Assembly (NCBI GenBank): GCA_951812325.1
Contig: OX638294.1
Coordinates: forward strand, 1,900,859 to 1,964,858
DNA length: 64,000 nucleotides
Origin: an uncultured Thermoanaerobaculia bacterium
Lineage (GTDB): Bacteria; Acidobacteriota; Thermoanaerobaculia; Multivoradales; Multivoraceae
Reading direction: 5' to 3'
A program made the translations under genes and the position numbers. Below are positions 42,789-52,575 of this stretch, piece by piece. How positions within the stretch are numbered: position 1 is the first letter of the stretch; each line of letters begins with the position of its first letter. Under the pieces are notes generated by a model. The model was not told where the DNA came from. It did no database searches and saw nothing but the letters and a program-made list of their open reading frames with translations.

Positions 42789-44599
42789 CGGACCGCGCGC
42801 CGATCGACGCGCTGACCGCCGGCGGCGTCCTGGCGGACATCGACCGCTACTTCGCCCGCCTCCTGACGGACCTCGGCGCGGACGACGATGTCGCGCTCGC
42901 GGCGGCCGCGACCAGCGCGGTGCATCGCAACGGCCACACCTGCCTGGACCTTCGCCTTGCCGGCAAGTCGATCGCCGACATGGTCGAGCAACCCGATGCG
43001 GGTCGCACCGCGGAGACGCTGAGCGCCGAAGTGAGGGCGATCGCACTGCCGCCGGCGGAAACGCTCCGCTCCGCCCTGGCCCGAAGCCGCGTCGTCGCCA
43101 ACGGCGAGCGCCGGAAGGCGGATGACCCTCCGGTTCCGGACCGCGACCGTGCCAACGGCGAGCGCCCGAACGGGGATCGTCCCCTGGTTCTGGACCGCGA
43201 GCGTCTCTACCTGCACCGCCTGTTCGAGGCCGAACGCCAGCTGGCGGAACGCCTGCTCGCCCTCGCCGCGAACGCAGGCCCGGCGCCGGGCGTCGGCTCC
43301 GCGATCGCGCGGATGTTCGACGACAGGGAGGATCGGACCGAGGAGGCGATCGCCGCGCTGCGCACCGCCCTCGAGAGACGGTTGTGCATCGTGACCGGCG
43401 GTCCGGGCACCGGGAAGACGACCCTCGCAGCCAAGCTGATCGCCGTGCTCGTCGCCACGGGCGCCGCCGATCCCCGTCGAATCGGCCTCGCGGCGCCGAC
43501 CGGGAAGGCGGCCTCGCGCATCCAGGAATCCGTGCGCGGGAAGCTCGGAGACAGGCCCCTCGATCGGGTCCACGGGCTGGACGAGTTTCCGGCCGAGGCG
43601 TGGACGATTCACCGACTGCTGGCAAGCAGGACCAGCCGCCTGCAACGCCTGGACGCACTGGTCGTGGACGAGTGTTCGATGGCTGACCTGCAGCTGATGG
43701 TCCGCCTGGTGACCGCCCTGCCGACGCAGTGCCGGTTGATCCTCCTCGGCGACGCGAACCAGTTGTCTTCGGTCGAGCCCGGCTCTGTCTTCAGTGACCT
43801 CTGCCGAGCCGGAGAACGCGGCCCCCTGAGCGCCTGCGTGACAACGCTCAGGAAGAACTACCGCTTCAGAGCCGATTCGGGGATCGGACGCCTCGCCCGG
43901 GCGGTGGTCGCCGGGAACGTCAGAGAGGCCGTCGCTCTGCTCGAGGACGCGCGCGAAGACGAGACCGGTCTGCTTGCGCTGGAGCACGAAGCCGCCTTCG
44001 ACGAGTTCGCCCGGAAGTGCGCCACGGAGTGGAACGAGCACATGGCTGCTCTCGAAGCGGATCCCGAGCGTACCCCTCCCTTCCCCGCCCGGCGCGTGCT
44101 GTGCAGCCACCGACGAGGCCCGTTCGGCACCGACCGCTTCAATCGCGTCGTCGAGCGTCGCCTCACCGAGCTCGGACGCCGGACCCGGCACGACGACTTC
44201 TACGTCGGGCGTCCGATCATCGTCAGCCGCAACGACAGACAGACCAATCTCTCCAACGGCGACACCGGCGTCGTCCTGCCGGCCGGCTCGGGCGGCGCCC
44301 ACGTCTGGTTCCCGGACCTGGACCGGGACGGTGAGCGCTACCTCGTCTCGCCCTCCCGCCTGCCGCAGCACGAGAGTTTCTTCGCCCTCACCGTCCACCG
44401 CGCCCAAGGCTCGGAGTACGACGAGGTCCTCTTCGTGCCCGGCGACGCGGAGTCGCGCATCAACGCGAGAGAGCTCTTCTACACCGCCGTCACCAGGGCC
44501 CGACGGCGGGTCCACGTCATGGCGAGCAGGGACGCCGTCAAGGCAGCCGTTCTGCGAACGACGTCCCGGGCCACCGGCCTCCTCGACCGGCTCCGTTAG
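42785..44599 (+). CDS. recD: Exodeoxyribonuclease V subunit alpha (RecD)
   Basis: A 604-residue superfamily 1B helicase. Walker A is in IVTGGPGTGKTTLAAKLI (about residue 204), then GLAAPTGKAASRIQES, the Walker B VVDECSMADLQLM, GDANQLSSVEPGSVFSDL, and the C-terminal LTVHRAQGSEYDEVLFVP and FYTAVTRARRRVHV. It is the 5'-3' motor of the complex. An Arg/Asp-rich insertion near residues 105-140 (NGERRKADDPPVPDRD, then NGERPNGDRPLVLDRE) looks like an internal duplication. ATG overlaps the recB TGA. Confidence 0.92.
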   Translation: MTDRAPIDALTAGGVLADIDRYFARLLTDLGADDDVALAAAATSAVHRNGHTCLDLRLAGKSIADMVEQPDAGRTAETLSAEVRAIALPPAETLRSALARSRVVANGERRKADDPPVPDRDRANGERPNGDRPLVLDRERLYLHRLFEAERQLAERLLALAANAGPAPGVGSAIARMFDDREDRTEEAIAALRTALERRLCIVTGGPGTGKTTLAAKLIAVLVATGAADPRRIGLAAPTGKAASRIQESVRGKLGDRPLDRVHGLDEFPAEAWTIHRLLASRTSRLQRLDALVVDECSMADLQLMVRLVTALPTQCRLILLGDANQLSSVEPGSVFSDLCRAGERGPLSACVTTLRKNYRFRADSGIGRLARAVVAGNVREAVALLEDAREDETGLLALEHEAAFDEFARKCATEWNEHMAALEADPERTPPFPARRVLCSHRRGPFGTDRFNRVVERRLTELGRRTRHDDFYVGRPIIVSRNDRQTNLSNGDTGVVLPAGSGGAHVWFPDLDRDGERYLVSPSRLPQHESFFALTVHRAQGSEYDEVLFVPGDAESRINARELFYTAVTRARRRVHVMASRDAVKAAVLRTTSRATGLLDRLR

Positions 44600-44898
44600 C
44601 GTTAGCTCCAGCCCGGCGCTCCGGTGCAGGCCGCTCCGGTGCAGGCCCGCCCGGAAACCCTGGCAACCGTCGTAGAGAACGACAACACGGCGCCGTTGTC
44701 ACCGGGTCCGCGGACCTTTCCGGTCCGCATCAGGCCCGTCGCCGCCAGGCGGCCCGCTCGAACCCCTTGGCCAGGCACCCCGGTGCCTGCCGCACCGCAT
44801 ACCTCCCCAGGCTCACCAGAAGCGACGAAACCCCGTCCCGGCCAAGTCGGCCGCGGACGGGGTCGTCGAGTCGAAGAAGCGACTGGAGGGGTGCGGCG
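44600..44898. other. Intergenic stretch with short repeats and a minus-strand terminator
   Basis: No gene. GCTCCGGTGCAGGCC is present twice in tandem near 44619, a GCGGACCTTTCCGGTCCGC palindrome lies near 44710, and GGCACCCCGGTGCC near 44776. At 44831-44862 a stem CCCCGTCCCGGCC / GGCCGCGGACGGGG (one bulge) is followed on the minus strand by TTTCGTCGCTTC, a likely terminator for the gene at 44899. Confidence 0.55.
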
Positions 44899-46308
44899 CT
44901 ACTCGCCGCCGCTGACCGTTCCTTCGCTGCCCTCGCTGTCGGACTGCCTCTGCTGCTGGCGAAGGCGCCGGAAGATCCTGCCCTGCTCCTCCTCGCTCAG
45001 CGAGTCCCAATCGGCGTCGAAGCGCTCCTTGACGAGCTTCTTGAAGGCGGCGCGATTGAACCGCTGGCTGCCCAGGAATCCGGTGTCCGACGGCCTGTAG
45101 CCCGCCTCGGCATCCGCGTAGGCCACGAAGCCGAACATCATCTCGGAGGTGGTCGGACCACCGTAGACGACCGTCTGCGTCGGATCCGGGTTCGCCGGGT
45201 TGTCGGCCGAGTTGTCCCAGGCCATCGTCAGTTCGATCTCGGTGCCGGCCGGAATCCGCTTGCCGCCGGCAGCGTACTTGTAGTGCGTCTGCCAGTTGAA
45301 GTCGTAGCGCGGCACGTCCAGCAGCACCTCTTCGGTACCGTCCGGGTACTTCGCCACGTAGCGGGCCGACTTGCCTCGCAGGTGCATGTGCGGCGTGTAG
45401 CCGAGCAGCAGCGCGTCGCGCTCGAAGGTCGCACTCTTCGTGGCGACATGGTTCGAATCGCCCGGCGGAATCCGGAAGTCGAACTTGCCCATCGCGTTGT
45501 TCTGCATCACGTACGTGGGCTCGTAGCCCTTCGGGTAGAACCGCAGCGCCACCGAGGAACGATCCCAGGCGCCGGTACCGGGCCCCGGCTCCTTGTGGTA
45601 GTGCATCTGCCAGCGGATCGTCGTGCCCGGCTTGACGAGCGTGCCGAAGCCGTCGTCATGAACCGTCGGGTCGTTGCCCGGGGCGATGCCGCCGAAGGGC
45701 CGCGCGATGATGTGATGCACGACCGGGCCGCCCGGACGGAACTCGACCGCCTTGATCCAGCGCGGCTCGGGCAGCATCTCTTCCGTGATCACGGTCTCGA
45801 AGCTGACGTACTGGTCCTGGACGTCATCTTCGACGAAGTAGTCCTCGCCCATGTCCATGACCAGGTCCGGCTCGCCGATCGTCCAGCCGTCGGTGGCCTC
45901 CCAGACCCTGGCCGGCGGCGCGTCGGCCGGGTTGCCCATCGGCGCTCCGCCCCTGGCCCACGCGATCAGGGCGGCTCTCTGCTCCCCGGTCAGGGACCGT
46001 TCGTTGACGAAGACGCCCGCATGCCGTGCGTCCGCATGCCACGGCGGCATCAGGCCGGACTCGACCTGGCGGGCGATCGAACGCGCCCAGGGCCGGGTCT
46101 CCTCGTAGCTCGTGAACGCCATCGGCGCCACCATGCCGCCCAGGTTCGCGCCGTTCGGGCGGTGGCAGACCTGGCACTCCTGCTCCAGGATCGACCGCAC
46201 TTCGCCGTAGTACGTCGGCGTCGCCGTCGGTGCGTCGTTGTTGTTGTTCGCCGCCGCCAAAGGTGCGGCCAAGGCGAGGATCAGCAGCAATCCGATTGCC
46301 TGCTTCAT
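44899..46308 (-). CDS. Exported haem-c protein with Cu(II) ascorbate-dependent monooxygenase-like domain
   Basis: A 469-residue protein with a signal peptide (KQAIGLLLILALAAPLAAA). An N-terminal cytochrome-c-like part carries the haem motif CQVCH and a later Met-containing MPPWHAD. The C-terminal part has HHIIA and TPHMHLRGKSARY, the His-x-His copper site typical of the Cu2_monoox_C family. Proteins with this pairing are common in Acidobacteriota and Planctomycetes; their substrate is unknown. The ATG at 46308 has GAGGAGG upstream. The tail is a Gln/Arg/Glu-rich coil (LSEEEQGRIFRRLRQQQ) reminiscent of an EF-hand-free periplasmic spacer. Confidence 0.8.
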   Translation of the reverse strand: MKQAIGLLLILALAAPLAAANNNNDAPTATPTYYGEVRSILEQECQVCHRPNGANLGGMVAPMAFTSYEETRPWARSIARQVESGLMPPWHADARHAGVFVNERSLTGEQRAALIAWARGGAPMGNPADAPPARVWEATDGWTIGEPDLVMDMGEDYFVEDDVQDQYVSFETVITEEMLPEPRWIKAVEFRPGGPVVHHIIARPFGGIAPGNDPTVHDDGFGTLVKPGTTIRWQMHYHKEPGPGTGAWDRSSVALRFYPKGYEPTYVMQNNAMGKFDFRIPPGDSNHVATKSATFERDALLLGYTPHMHLRGKSARYVAKYPDGTEEVLLDVPRYDFNWQTHYKYAAGGKRIPAGTEIELTMAWDNSADNPANPDPTQTVVYGGPTTSEMMFGFVAYADAEAGYRPSDTGFLGSQRFNRAAFKKLVKERFDADWDSLSEEEQGRIFRRLRQQQRQSDSEGSEGTVSGGE

Positions 46309-46403
46309 GGTCGGAGCCTCCTCAAGATGGGTTCTGGCGGTTATTGGAACACCGTACCACAACGACGCCCTCGAGCCCCCCGGCACGCCGGGGAGCGCCG
46401 TCG

Positions 46404-47648
46404 CTACGCCCGCGCCATGACGAGCGCGCCGTTCGTGCCGCCGAAACCGAAGGAGTTGGTCAGGGCGAACCCGACCTTCGCTTCGCGGGGCTCATGGGGG
46501 ACGAAGTCCAGGTCGCACTCCTCGTCGGGCTCGTCCAGGTTGAGCGTCGCCGGCAGCACCTGACGGTCGACGGCGAGCGCCAGCAGTCCGGCTTCGACAC
46601 CGCCCGCCGCTCCGAGCAGGTGGCCGGTGGACGATTTCGTGGAGGACACGGCCAGCCTGCGGGCGTGGTCGCCGAAAACCCGCTTGATCGCCCGCACCTC
46701 GGCCATGTCGCCAAGCGCCGTCGAGGTGCCGTGGGCGTTGATGTAGTCGATCCGTTCCGCCGCGATCCCGGCGTCGTCCAGCGCCGCCTGCATGACGCGC
46801 GCCGCACCGTCGCCGTCCGGCTGCGGCGCCGACACGTGGTACGCGTCGGCGCTCATGCCGTATCCCAGGATCTCGGCGTAGGCGTGGGCGCCGCGGGCCA
46901 GGGCCGCCTCGCGCTCCTCCAGGATCAATACCCCCGCGCCCTCACCGAGAACGAACCCGTCGCGGCCGACGTCCCACGGCCGGGAGGCCCTGGCCGGCTC
47001 GTCGTTGCGCACCGACAGCGCCTTCATCGCCCCGAAACCGGCCAGCGCCAGATCGCAGGTCGTCGCCTCCGTGCCGCCGGCGAAGGCCGCATCGGCGTAG
47101 CCGTGCTGAATCAGGCGAAACGCATCGCCGACCCCGTGCAGGCCGGTCGTGCAGGCGGTCGTGGGACACGTGTTCGGTCCCCTGGCGCCGTGCCGGATCG
47201 AGATCTGGCCGGACGCCATGTTCGCGATCAGGCCGGGGATGAAGAACGGCGACACCCGGCGCGGTCCACGGTCGCGCCAGACGCCGTGCATGCGCTCGAT
47301 CAGCGGCAACCCGCCCATGCCCGAGCCGACGACGGTGGCGACGCGGTCGGCGTTGCCGTCATCGATCTCGAGCCCGGAGTCCTCGCGGGCCAAGGCCGCC
47401 GCGACGACCGCGAACTGGATGAAGAGGTCCACGCGGCGGATGTCCTTGCGGTGCATGAACTGCTCCGCGTTGAAGTCGCGCACCTCGGCGGCGATCTTCG
47501 TCGCGTACAGGCTCGCGTCGACCCGCGTCAGCGCACCGACCCCGCTCCGGCCCTCCATCAAGCCGGACCACGTGGCTTCGGTACCCACCGCAAGCGGCGA
47601 CACCAGGCCGACGCCGGTGATCACGACGCGTCTGCGGTCGCTCATCAT
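46404..47648 (-). CDS. fabF: 3-oxoacyl-[ACP] synthase II (FabF)
   Basis: A 414-residue condensing enzyme: RRVVITGVGLVSPLAVGTEA at the start, the active-site Cys in GPNTCPTTACTTGLHGVGDA, then the two histidines in YINAHGTSTALGDMAE and SSTKSSTGHLLGAAGGVEA, and the closing NSFGFGGTNGALVM. It elongates acyl-ACP with malonyl-ACP. Last gene of the fab cluster. It starts 126 bases after acpP; there are two adjacent ATGs and the first is used. Confidence 0.95.
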   Translation of the reverse strand: MMSDRRRVVITGVGLVSPLAVGTEATWSGLMEGRSGVGALTRVDASLYATKIAAEVRDFNAEQFMHRKDIRRVDLFIQFAVVAAALAREDSGLEIDDGNADRVATVVGSGMGGLPLIERMHGVWRDRGPRRVSPFFIPGLIANMASGQISIRHGARGPNTCPTTACTTGLHGVGDAFRLIQHGYADAAFAGGTEATTCDLALAGFGAMKALSVRNDEPARASRPWDVGRDGFVLGEGAGVLILEEREAALARGAHAYAEILGYGMSADAYHVSAPQPDGDGAARVMQAALDDAGIAAERIDYINAHGTSTALGDMAEVRAIKRVFGDHARRLAVSSTKSSTGHLLGAAGGVEAGLLALAVDRQVLPATLNLDEPDEECDLDFVPHEPREAKVGFALTNSFGFGGTNGALVMARA

Positions 47649-47774
47649 GCTGCCCGAATCCGTCCGTTCAGCGAATCCGTCCCGGGGACCGGCATGTCCG
47701 GCCCGCGGCCGCTCGTCCCGCCTGCCGGGGCGGTCGGGCCAACGAGCCGACCGGCGCCGGCCCGGGACGGCGCG

Positions 47775-48014
47775 CTACCCGGAGTCCCCGTGCGCCTGGA
47801 TGTAGTCGGTGGCTTCCTTGACGGAGCCGATCTTCTCGGCATCCTCATCCGGGATCTCGATACCGAACTCCTCTTCGAAGGCCATGACCAGCTCGACGAT
47901 GTCGAGCGAGTCCGCACCGAGATCGTCGGTGAAACTGGCCTGCGGTGTGACTTCGTCCGCATCGACTCCGAGCTGCTCGACGATGATGCTGTTGACCTTT
48001 TCGACTACGGACAT
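47775..48014 (-). CDS. acpP: Acyl carrier protein
   Basis: A 79-residue acidic protein with the phosphopantetheine serine in [20 protein letters not shown] and the usual [19 protein letters not shown] ending. The ATG has AGAGAGGAACC upstream. It lies between fabG and fabF, the classical order. Confidence 0.96.
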   Translation of the reverse strand: MSVVEKVNSIIVEQLGVDADEVTPQASFTDDLGADSLDIVELVMAFEEEFGIEIPDEDAEKIGSVKEATDYIQAHGDSG

Positions 48015-48115
48015 TCTGGTTCCTCTCTGGGATTGGGCGTTTCCGGCTCGCTGAGTAACGGAGACTATGCCACCATGAGGCCGATCCGTCCAACCGACCG
48101 AACGCTTCTCAGGTC

Positions 48116-48871
48116 TCAGGTCATGCCGCCGCTGACGCTCAGGACTTCGCCGGTGACGTACGAGGCCTCGTCGCTCGAAAGAAACAGCACCGCGGGCGCC
48201 ACGTCGTCCACCGTGCCGAGGCGGACAACGCCGTACCGCTCCAGGAAATGCCCGCCAGCTCCCTCCGGCATCGCGGCGGTCATGTCCGTCTCGATGAAAC
48301 CGGGCGCCACGACATTCACCGTGATCCCGCGGCTCAGCAACTCGCGCGCCAGGGACTTGCTGAACCCGATCAGCCCCGCCTTGGACGCGGCGTAGTTCGC
48401 CTGCCCCGCATTGCCGAGAACACCGGCGACGGACGACACGGACACGATCCGCCCGTGGCGGCGGCGCATCATGCCCCGCACGAGCGCCTTCGTCAGGACG
48501 AAGACCCCCGTCAGGTTCACGTCCTGAACCCGCTGCCACTGGTCCAGGGTCATCCGGGCCAGCAGGTTGTCGGCCGTGATTCCGGCATTGTTGATGAGGA
48601 TGTCGACCGCCGCGAACTGCTTCGGAAGCTGTCGCACCGCGACCGGGATCTTCTCGTGATCGGCCAGGTCGAGCGCCAACACGTGGGCCTCGCCCCCCGA
48701 AGCCGCGATCCCGGCGGCCGCCTCGTCCAGCAGTTCCCCGTTGCGGGCGGCCAGCACCACCCGGGCGCCCTGCCGCGCCAGCAGCACGGCACAGGCACGA
48801 CCGATTCCGCGCGAGGCCCCCGTGACCAGGGCCGTCCGTCCACTCAGATCGAAGACGCTCACGACCGTCAC
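48116..48871 (-). CDS. fabG: 3-oxoacyl-[ACP] reductase (FabG)
   Basis: A 251-residue short-chain dehydrogenase. The NADPH site is [10 protein letters not shown], followed by [15 protein letters not shown], the catalytic Ser in [21 protein letters not shown] (Tyr-x3-Lys) and [12 protein letters not shown]. It reduces 3-ketoacyl-ACP. It starts with a GTG that overlaps the fabD stop (GTGA). Confidence 0.93.
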   Translation of the reverse strand: MTVVSVFDLSGRTALVTGASRGIGRACAVLLARQGARVVLAARNGELLDEAAAGIAASGGEAHVLALDLADHEKIPVAVRQLPKQFAAVDILINNAGITADNLLARMTLDQWQRVQDVNLTGVFVLTKALVRGMMRRRHGRIVSVSSVAGVLGNAGQANYAASKAGLIGFSKSLARELLSRGITVNVVAPGFIETDMTAAMPEGAGGHFLERYGVVRLGTVDDVAPAVLFLSSDEASYVTGEVLSVSGGMT

Positions 48872-49800
48872 TCCATGTCTTCCGGCTCGGCCAGCGAGCG
48901 GACCTTCAGGCGCCGGTCGATCCGTCGAGCGAGGCCCGAAAGCACCTTGCCGGGGCCGAACTCGATCAGCCGGCCGACACCCGCCGTCGCCATGATCGTC
49001 ACCGACTCAGCCCAGCGAACCGGGCCGTCGATCTGACGGACCAGCGCGTTCCGGGCTGCGGATGCGCGCGTCAGAGGCTCCGCGTCCACGTTGCAGACCA
49101 CCGGCACCTGCGGATCCGCCATCGGAACCGCCTGAATCAGAGGCTCCATCGCCTGCCGGGCCGGCGCCATCAGGGCGCAATGAAAGGGGGCCGAGACGGG
49201 CAGCGGAATCGCCCGGCGCGCACCTCGCCCGCCCGCCAGCACCGTGGCCCGCTCCACCGCCGCGCTGGAGCCGGCAATCACGATCTGGCCCGGCGCGTTC
49301 AGGTTGGCGAGCTGGCAGACACCGCCGGTTTCACCGGCCGCTTCGGCGGCCACCCCGGCCGTGTCTTCCGCGCTCAAACCGAGGATCGCGGCCATCGCGC
49401 CTTCGCCCACGGGCACGGCCTCCTGCATGGCCTCGCCCCGGGCGCGAACAAGCCGCAGAGCGTCGCCCAGGGTCAGCGAACCGGCCGCGACGAGTGCCGA
49501 GTACTCGCCCAGGCTATGACCGGCGACGAAGTCCGGCGCCTTCGACTCGAGCCCCCGGGCCCGGTAGCAGCGGAGCGCCGCCACCGAGGCAGCGACGATC
49601 GCCGGCTGGGTATTGGCCGTCAGTCGAAGCTCGTCGTCCGGCCCCTCGAAGCAGAGTGTGGAGAGCGCGAAGCCCAGGGTGTCGTCCGCCTCCTCGAAGA
49701 CCGCCCGCGCTTCAGGACAGGCCAGAGCCAAGGCCCGGCCCATGCCGACCCGCTGCGAGCCCTGGCCCGGAAAGACGTAGGCCGCCCCCGTCATCTGCAC
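48868..49800 (-). CDS. fabD: Malonyl-CoA:ACP transacylase (FabD)
   Basis: A 310-residue acyltransferase: [19 protein letters not shown], the nucleophile in [18 protein letters not shown], and the catalytic His in [13 protein letters not shown]. It loads malonyl groups on ACP. A GTG at 49800 with GGAGA 5 bases upstream or the ATG two codons later are both possible. Its stop overlaps fabG. Confidence 0.93.
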   Translation of the reverse strand: MQMTGAAYVFPGQGSQRVGMGRALALACPEARAVFEEADDTLGFALSTLCFEGPDDELRLTANTQPAIVAASVAALRCYRARGLESKAPDFVAGHSLGEYSALVAAGSLTLGDALRLVRARGEAMQEAVPVGEGAMAAILGLSAEDTAGVAAEAAGETGGVCQLANLNAPGQIVIAGSSAAVERATVLAGGRGARRAIPLPVSAPFHCALMAPARQAMEPLIQAVPMADPQVPVVCNVDAEPLTRASAARNALVRQIDGPVRWAESVTIMATAGVGRLIEFGPGKVLSGLARRIDRRLKVRSLAEPEDME

Positions 49801-49818
49801 AGACTCTCCACGGGGCGG

Positions 49819-50889
49819 TCAGAAACGGACCGCGGCCGCGCCCCAGGTCAGCCCGGCGCCGAAAGCCGCCATCAGGACCAGGTCGCCGGAGTCGATCCGG
49901 CCAGCGCGATTCAATTCGTCGAGCGCGATCGGGATGGACGCGGCCGACGTGTTGCCGTAACGATCGACGTTGACGTACACGCGGTCCGAGGGCACCTCGA
50001 TCCGGCGGCCCACGGCATCGATGATCCGACGGTTCGCCTGGTGGGGAATGAGCCACTTGACGTCCTCCGGCGCCTGGCCGGCATCGGCCAGCACTTCGCC
50101 GGAAACCTCGGCCAGCGTGCGGACCGCCACCTTGAAGGTCTCGTTGCCGAGCATTCGGATGAACGGCAGGCGCTCTTCCAGGGTCTCCGGACGGTTGGGA
50201 GGATTCCGGCTGCCGCCGCCCGGCATCTCGAGGAGGTGCGCCAGCGAACCGTCGCTGTGGATCGCCACCGACAGGACACCCGGCAGCCCATTGGCCGAAT
50301 TCGACGCCGGAGGGTCTTCACCGCGCAGGACGACCGCGCCGGCGCCGTCGCCGAACAGGACGCACGTCGAACGGTCCTCATAGTCCGTGTACTTCGTCAG
50401 CGACTCGGCGCCGATCACGAGAGCCGTCAAGGCGGCGCCGCTGGCGACGTACTGATGTCCCACCGAGAGGCCGTAGATGAAACCGGTGCAGCCCGCATTC
50501 AGATCGAAGGACGCCGCGTCCTTCGCACCGAGTTCTTCCTGCACCAGACAGGCGGTGGACGGGAAGGGCATGTCCGGCGTCACCGTCGAAATGAGGACGA
50601 GGTCCACATCCCCGGGCTCCACTCCCGCCATCTCCATCGCCTCGCGAGCGGCCTGGACGGCGAAGACCGACGTGTACTCGTCGTCGGTGGCGACCCGTCG
50701 CTCATGAATGCCCGTTCGCGCCACGATCCACTCGCTCGAGGTGTCGACGATGCGTTCGAAGTCGGCGTTGGTCAGAACCTTGTCCGGCACCGCCCGGCCT
50801 GTGCCGGTGATCCGGACCCGCCGCGCGTAGTTGGCGGCAACTCCCCGCAATCCGTTCCTCATGGGTCCGTTCTTCGGTACGTTCTTCAT
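49819..50889 (-). CDS. fabH: 3-oxoacyl-[ACP] synthase III (FabH)
   Basis: A 356-residue initiating condensing enzyme. It has RRVRITGTGRAVPDKVLTNAD and TSSEWIVARTGIHERR, the active-site Cys in FDLNAGCTGFIYGL, the His in LIPHQANRRIID, and the Asn in RYGNTSAASIPIAL. Start chosen at the ATG overlapping the plsX stop (ATGA); an ATG nine codons later is an alternative. It sets fatty-acid starter-unit choice. Confidence 0.93.
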   Translation of the reverse strand: MKNVPKNGPMRNGLRGVAANYARRVRITGTGRAVPDKVLTNADFERIVDTSSEWIVARTGIHERRVATDDEYTSVFAVQAAREAMEMAGVEPGDVDLVLISTVTPDMPFPSTACLVQEELGAKDAASFDLNAGCTGFIYGLSVGHQYVASGAALTALVIGAESLTKYTDYEDRSTCVLFGDGAGAVVLRGEDPPASNSANGLPGVLSVAIHSDGSLAHLLEMPGGGSRNPPNRPETLEERLPFIRMLGNETFKVAVRTLAEVSGEVLADAGQAPEDVKWLIPHQANRRIIDAVGRRIEVPSDRVYVNVDRYGNTSAASIPIALDELNRAGRIDSGDLVLMAAFGAGLTWGAAAVRF

Positions 50890-51944
50890 CCCGCCGCCGC
50901 CTTTGGCGCCGCTTCGAAGGCGACCTCCGAAAGCTTGGCGCTCACCTTGACGTGAGTACCCGCCTCGCAGAACTCCACCGCGCGCTGTACGGCGCTGCAG
51001 ATGGCGTGGGCCGAGGAACGTCCGTGGGCGACGAAGCAGCCGCCGCGCAGACCAAGAAGCGGCGCTCCGCCGTACTCGCTGTAGTCGATCCGGCTCCTGA
51101 AGCGGTCGAAGGCGCGCCGCGCCAGCAGATAGCCGAGGCGTGAGCGGAGGGTGCGGCCCATCTCCTCGCGCAACTGGCCGCCCACGAACTCCGCCAGCGC
51201 CTCGGCGCTCTTCAGGATCGCATTGCCCACGAAGCCGTCGCAGACCACGACGTCGGCGGCGCCGCTGAACACGTCCCCGCCCTCCACGTTGCCGACGAAG
51301 TTGAGGCCCGTGGCGTCGAGCGACTTGAACACCTCGCGCACCAGGTCGGTGCCCTTCCCGGCCTCCTCGCCGATCGACAGCAGGCCGATGCGCGGCGAGT
51401 GCATCCGCAGCAGTTGCTGCGCCAGGTAGTGGCCCATGACCGCGAACTGACGGAGCTGGTGGGGCTTCGAGTCGACGTTGGCGCCGGCGTCCAGGAGGAT
51501 GGTTCGACCGCCTCTCCGCGGCATGGTCACCGCGAGCGCCGGCCGATCGACCCCGGGCGCCACGCCGATTACCATCTTGCCGGCGACCAGGGCGGCGCCG
51601 GTATTGCCGGCGGTCACCATGGCCTGGGCCCGCCCATCCTTGACCAGACGGGCGCAGACGCGCACCGAGGAGTCTCGCTTGCGGCGCACCGCGAGCGCCG
51701 ACTCGCACATGCCGACGACCTCGCCGGCATGCACGACCTCGACCCGGCGGCGGGCCCTGGGACCAGGCTCGAAGTGCTCGATCTCCTGCTCCAGAATCGA
51801 CCGGCGCCCGACGAGAAGGAGCCGCAGCGCCCGTTGCCGGGCCGCCAGCAGCGCACCCTCCACCAGCGTACGCGGAGCATGATCCCCGCCCATCGCGTCG
51901 ACAGCGATCACGGTTGGGGTTCGGGCTGAACCTCGGTCCGTCAA
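50886..51944 (-). CDS. plsX: Phosphate acyltransferase (PlsX)
   Basis: A 352-residue protein with IAVDAMGGDHAPRTLVEGAL, VTAGNTGAALVAGKM, LLDAGANVDSKPHQLRQFAV, GLLSIGEEAGKGTDLVRE and VVCDGFVGNAILKSAEALAE. It makes acyl-phosphate from acyl-ACP for phospholipid synthesis. The start is either a TTG at 51944 (GGAG 13 bases upstream) or the GTG at 51911 (no ribosome site). The MITE-like element sits between it and rpmF. Confidence 0.92.
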   Translation of the reverse strand: MTDRGSARTPTVIAVDAMGGDHAPRTLVEGALLAARQRALRLLLVGRRSILEQEIEHFEPGPRARRRVEVVHAGEVVGMCESALAVRRKRDSSVRVCARLVKDGRAQAMVTAGNTGAALVAGKMVIGVAPGVDRPALAVTMPRRGGRTILLDAGANVDSKPHQLRQFAVMGHYLAQQLLRMHSPRIGLLSIGEEAGKGTDLVREVFKSLDATGLNFVGNVEGGDVFSGAADVVVCDGFVGNAILKSAEALAEFVGGQLREEMGRTLRSRLGYLLARRAFDRFRSRIDYSEYGGAPLLGLRGGCFVAHGRSSAHAICSAVQRAVEFCEAGTHVKVSAKLSEVAFEAAPKAAAG

Positions 51945-51995
51945 TTCAGGGTCTGCTCCAAGTCGGAACCACGAGTGTACCCCCTGCGCGGCCTG

Positions 51996-52248
51996 CTAGC
52001 AGCCCGTGGCAGAAGTCCGTGTCGCACCGAGAGTGGCCAGGCGCCCGCCCGGCAAGGCGCGACGAGGGAGCATATCGGGCCGCCCGCAATCCCGGGAACA
52101 AGGGCGACCGAGGAGCGACCCGGGTGGCGCGGTTCCGCGCCACCCGCGAACCAGTCCGTGCGCCCGTCATCGGGCGCACGGATGGCACGATGCCGGGCGG
52201 GATGCATGGCCGCTCGAATGCAGCGCGACTTCTGCCACGGGCTGCTAG
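51996..52248. mobile_element. MITE-like element with perfect 22-bp terminal inverted repeats
   Basis: 253 bases bounded by CTAGCAGCCCGTGGCAGAAG(TC) at 51996-52017 and its exact reverse complement at 52227-52248. No gene is inside. The middle has a 12-bp palindrome (CGGGTGGCGCGG / CCGCGCCACCCG, 52121-52146) and GTGCGCCCGTCATCGGGCGCAC. The right terminus contains the rpmF stop codon. Parts recur at 27640, 29387, 53263 and 58066. Confidence 0.75.
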
Positions 52249-52430
52249 AGGATGTCCTCCATCTCGACCACGTCGCGGCCACGGTAGTGGCCGCAGTGAT
52301 TGCAGGCGCGGTGCGGCAGTTTGACCTCGCCGCAATTCAGACACAGTGAGCCGGCAGGCCGCTTCAGGCGGTCGTGGGACCGCCTGCGATCGCGGCGGGC
52401 CTTCGAATGCCGCCGTTTGGGATTTGGCAT
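52245..52430 (-). CDS. rpmF: Large ribosomal subunit protein bL32
   Basis: 61 residues: [20 protein letters not shown] opening, a zinc-ribbon [18 protein letters not shown] (four cysteines), and the ending [13 protein letters not shown]. This is the zinc-binding form of L32. Its TAG stop codon falls inside the right terminal repeat of the neighbouring element. Downstream of yceD, as in most bacteria. Confidence 0.95.
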   Translation of the reverse strand: MPNPKRRHSKARRDRRRSHDRLKRPAGSLCLNCGEVKLPHRACNHCGHYRGRDVVEMEDIL

Positions 52431-52575
52431 TGGAAGAGTTCCTTTCCGAGTAGCCGAAATTGTTCGTCCCGCGAGCTTGCGCCACAGAATGCAGCGAAGC
52501 AAGTTCTTCTGCGCGATGTCCCGGTGAGATGGGGGCCTGGAGCCAACATGGAGCCTGCGACAGGTTCGGTGGCCG

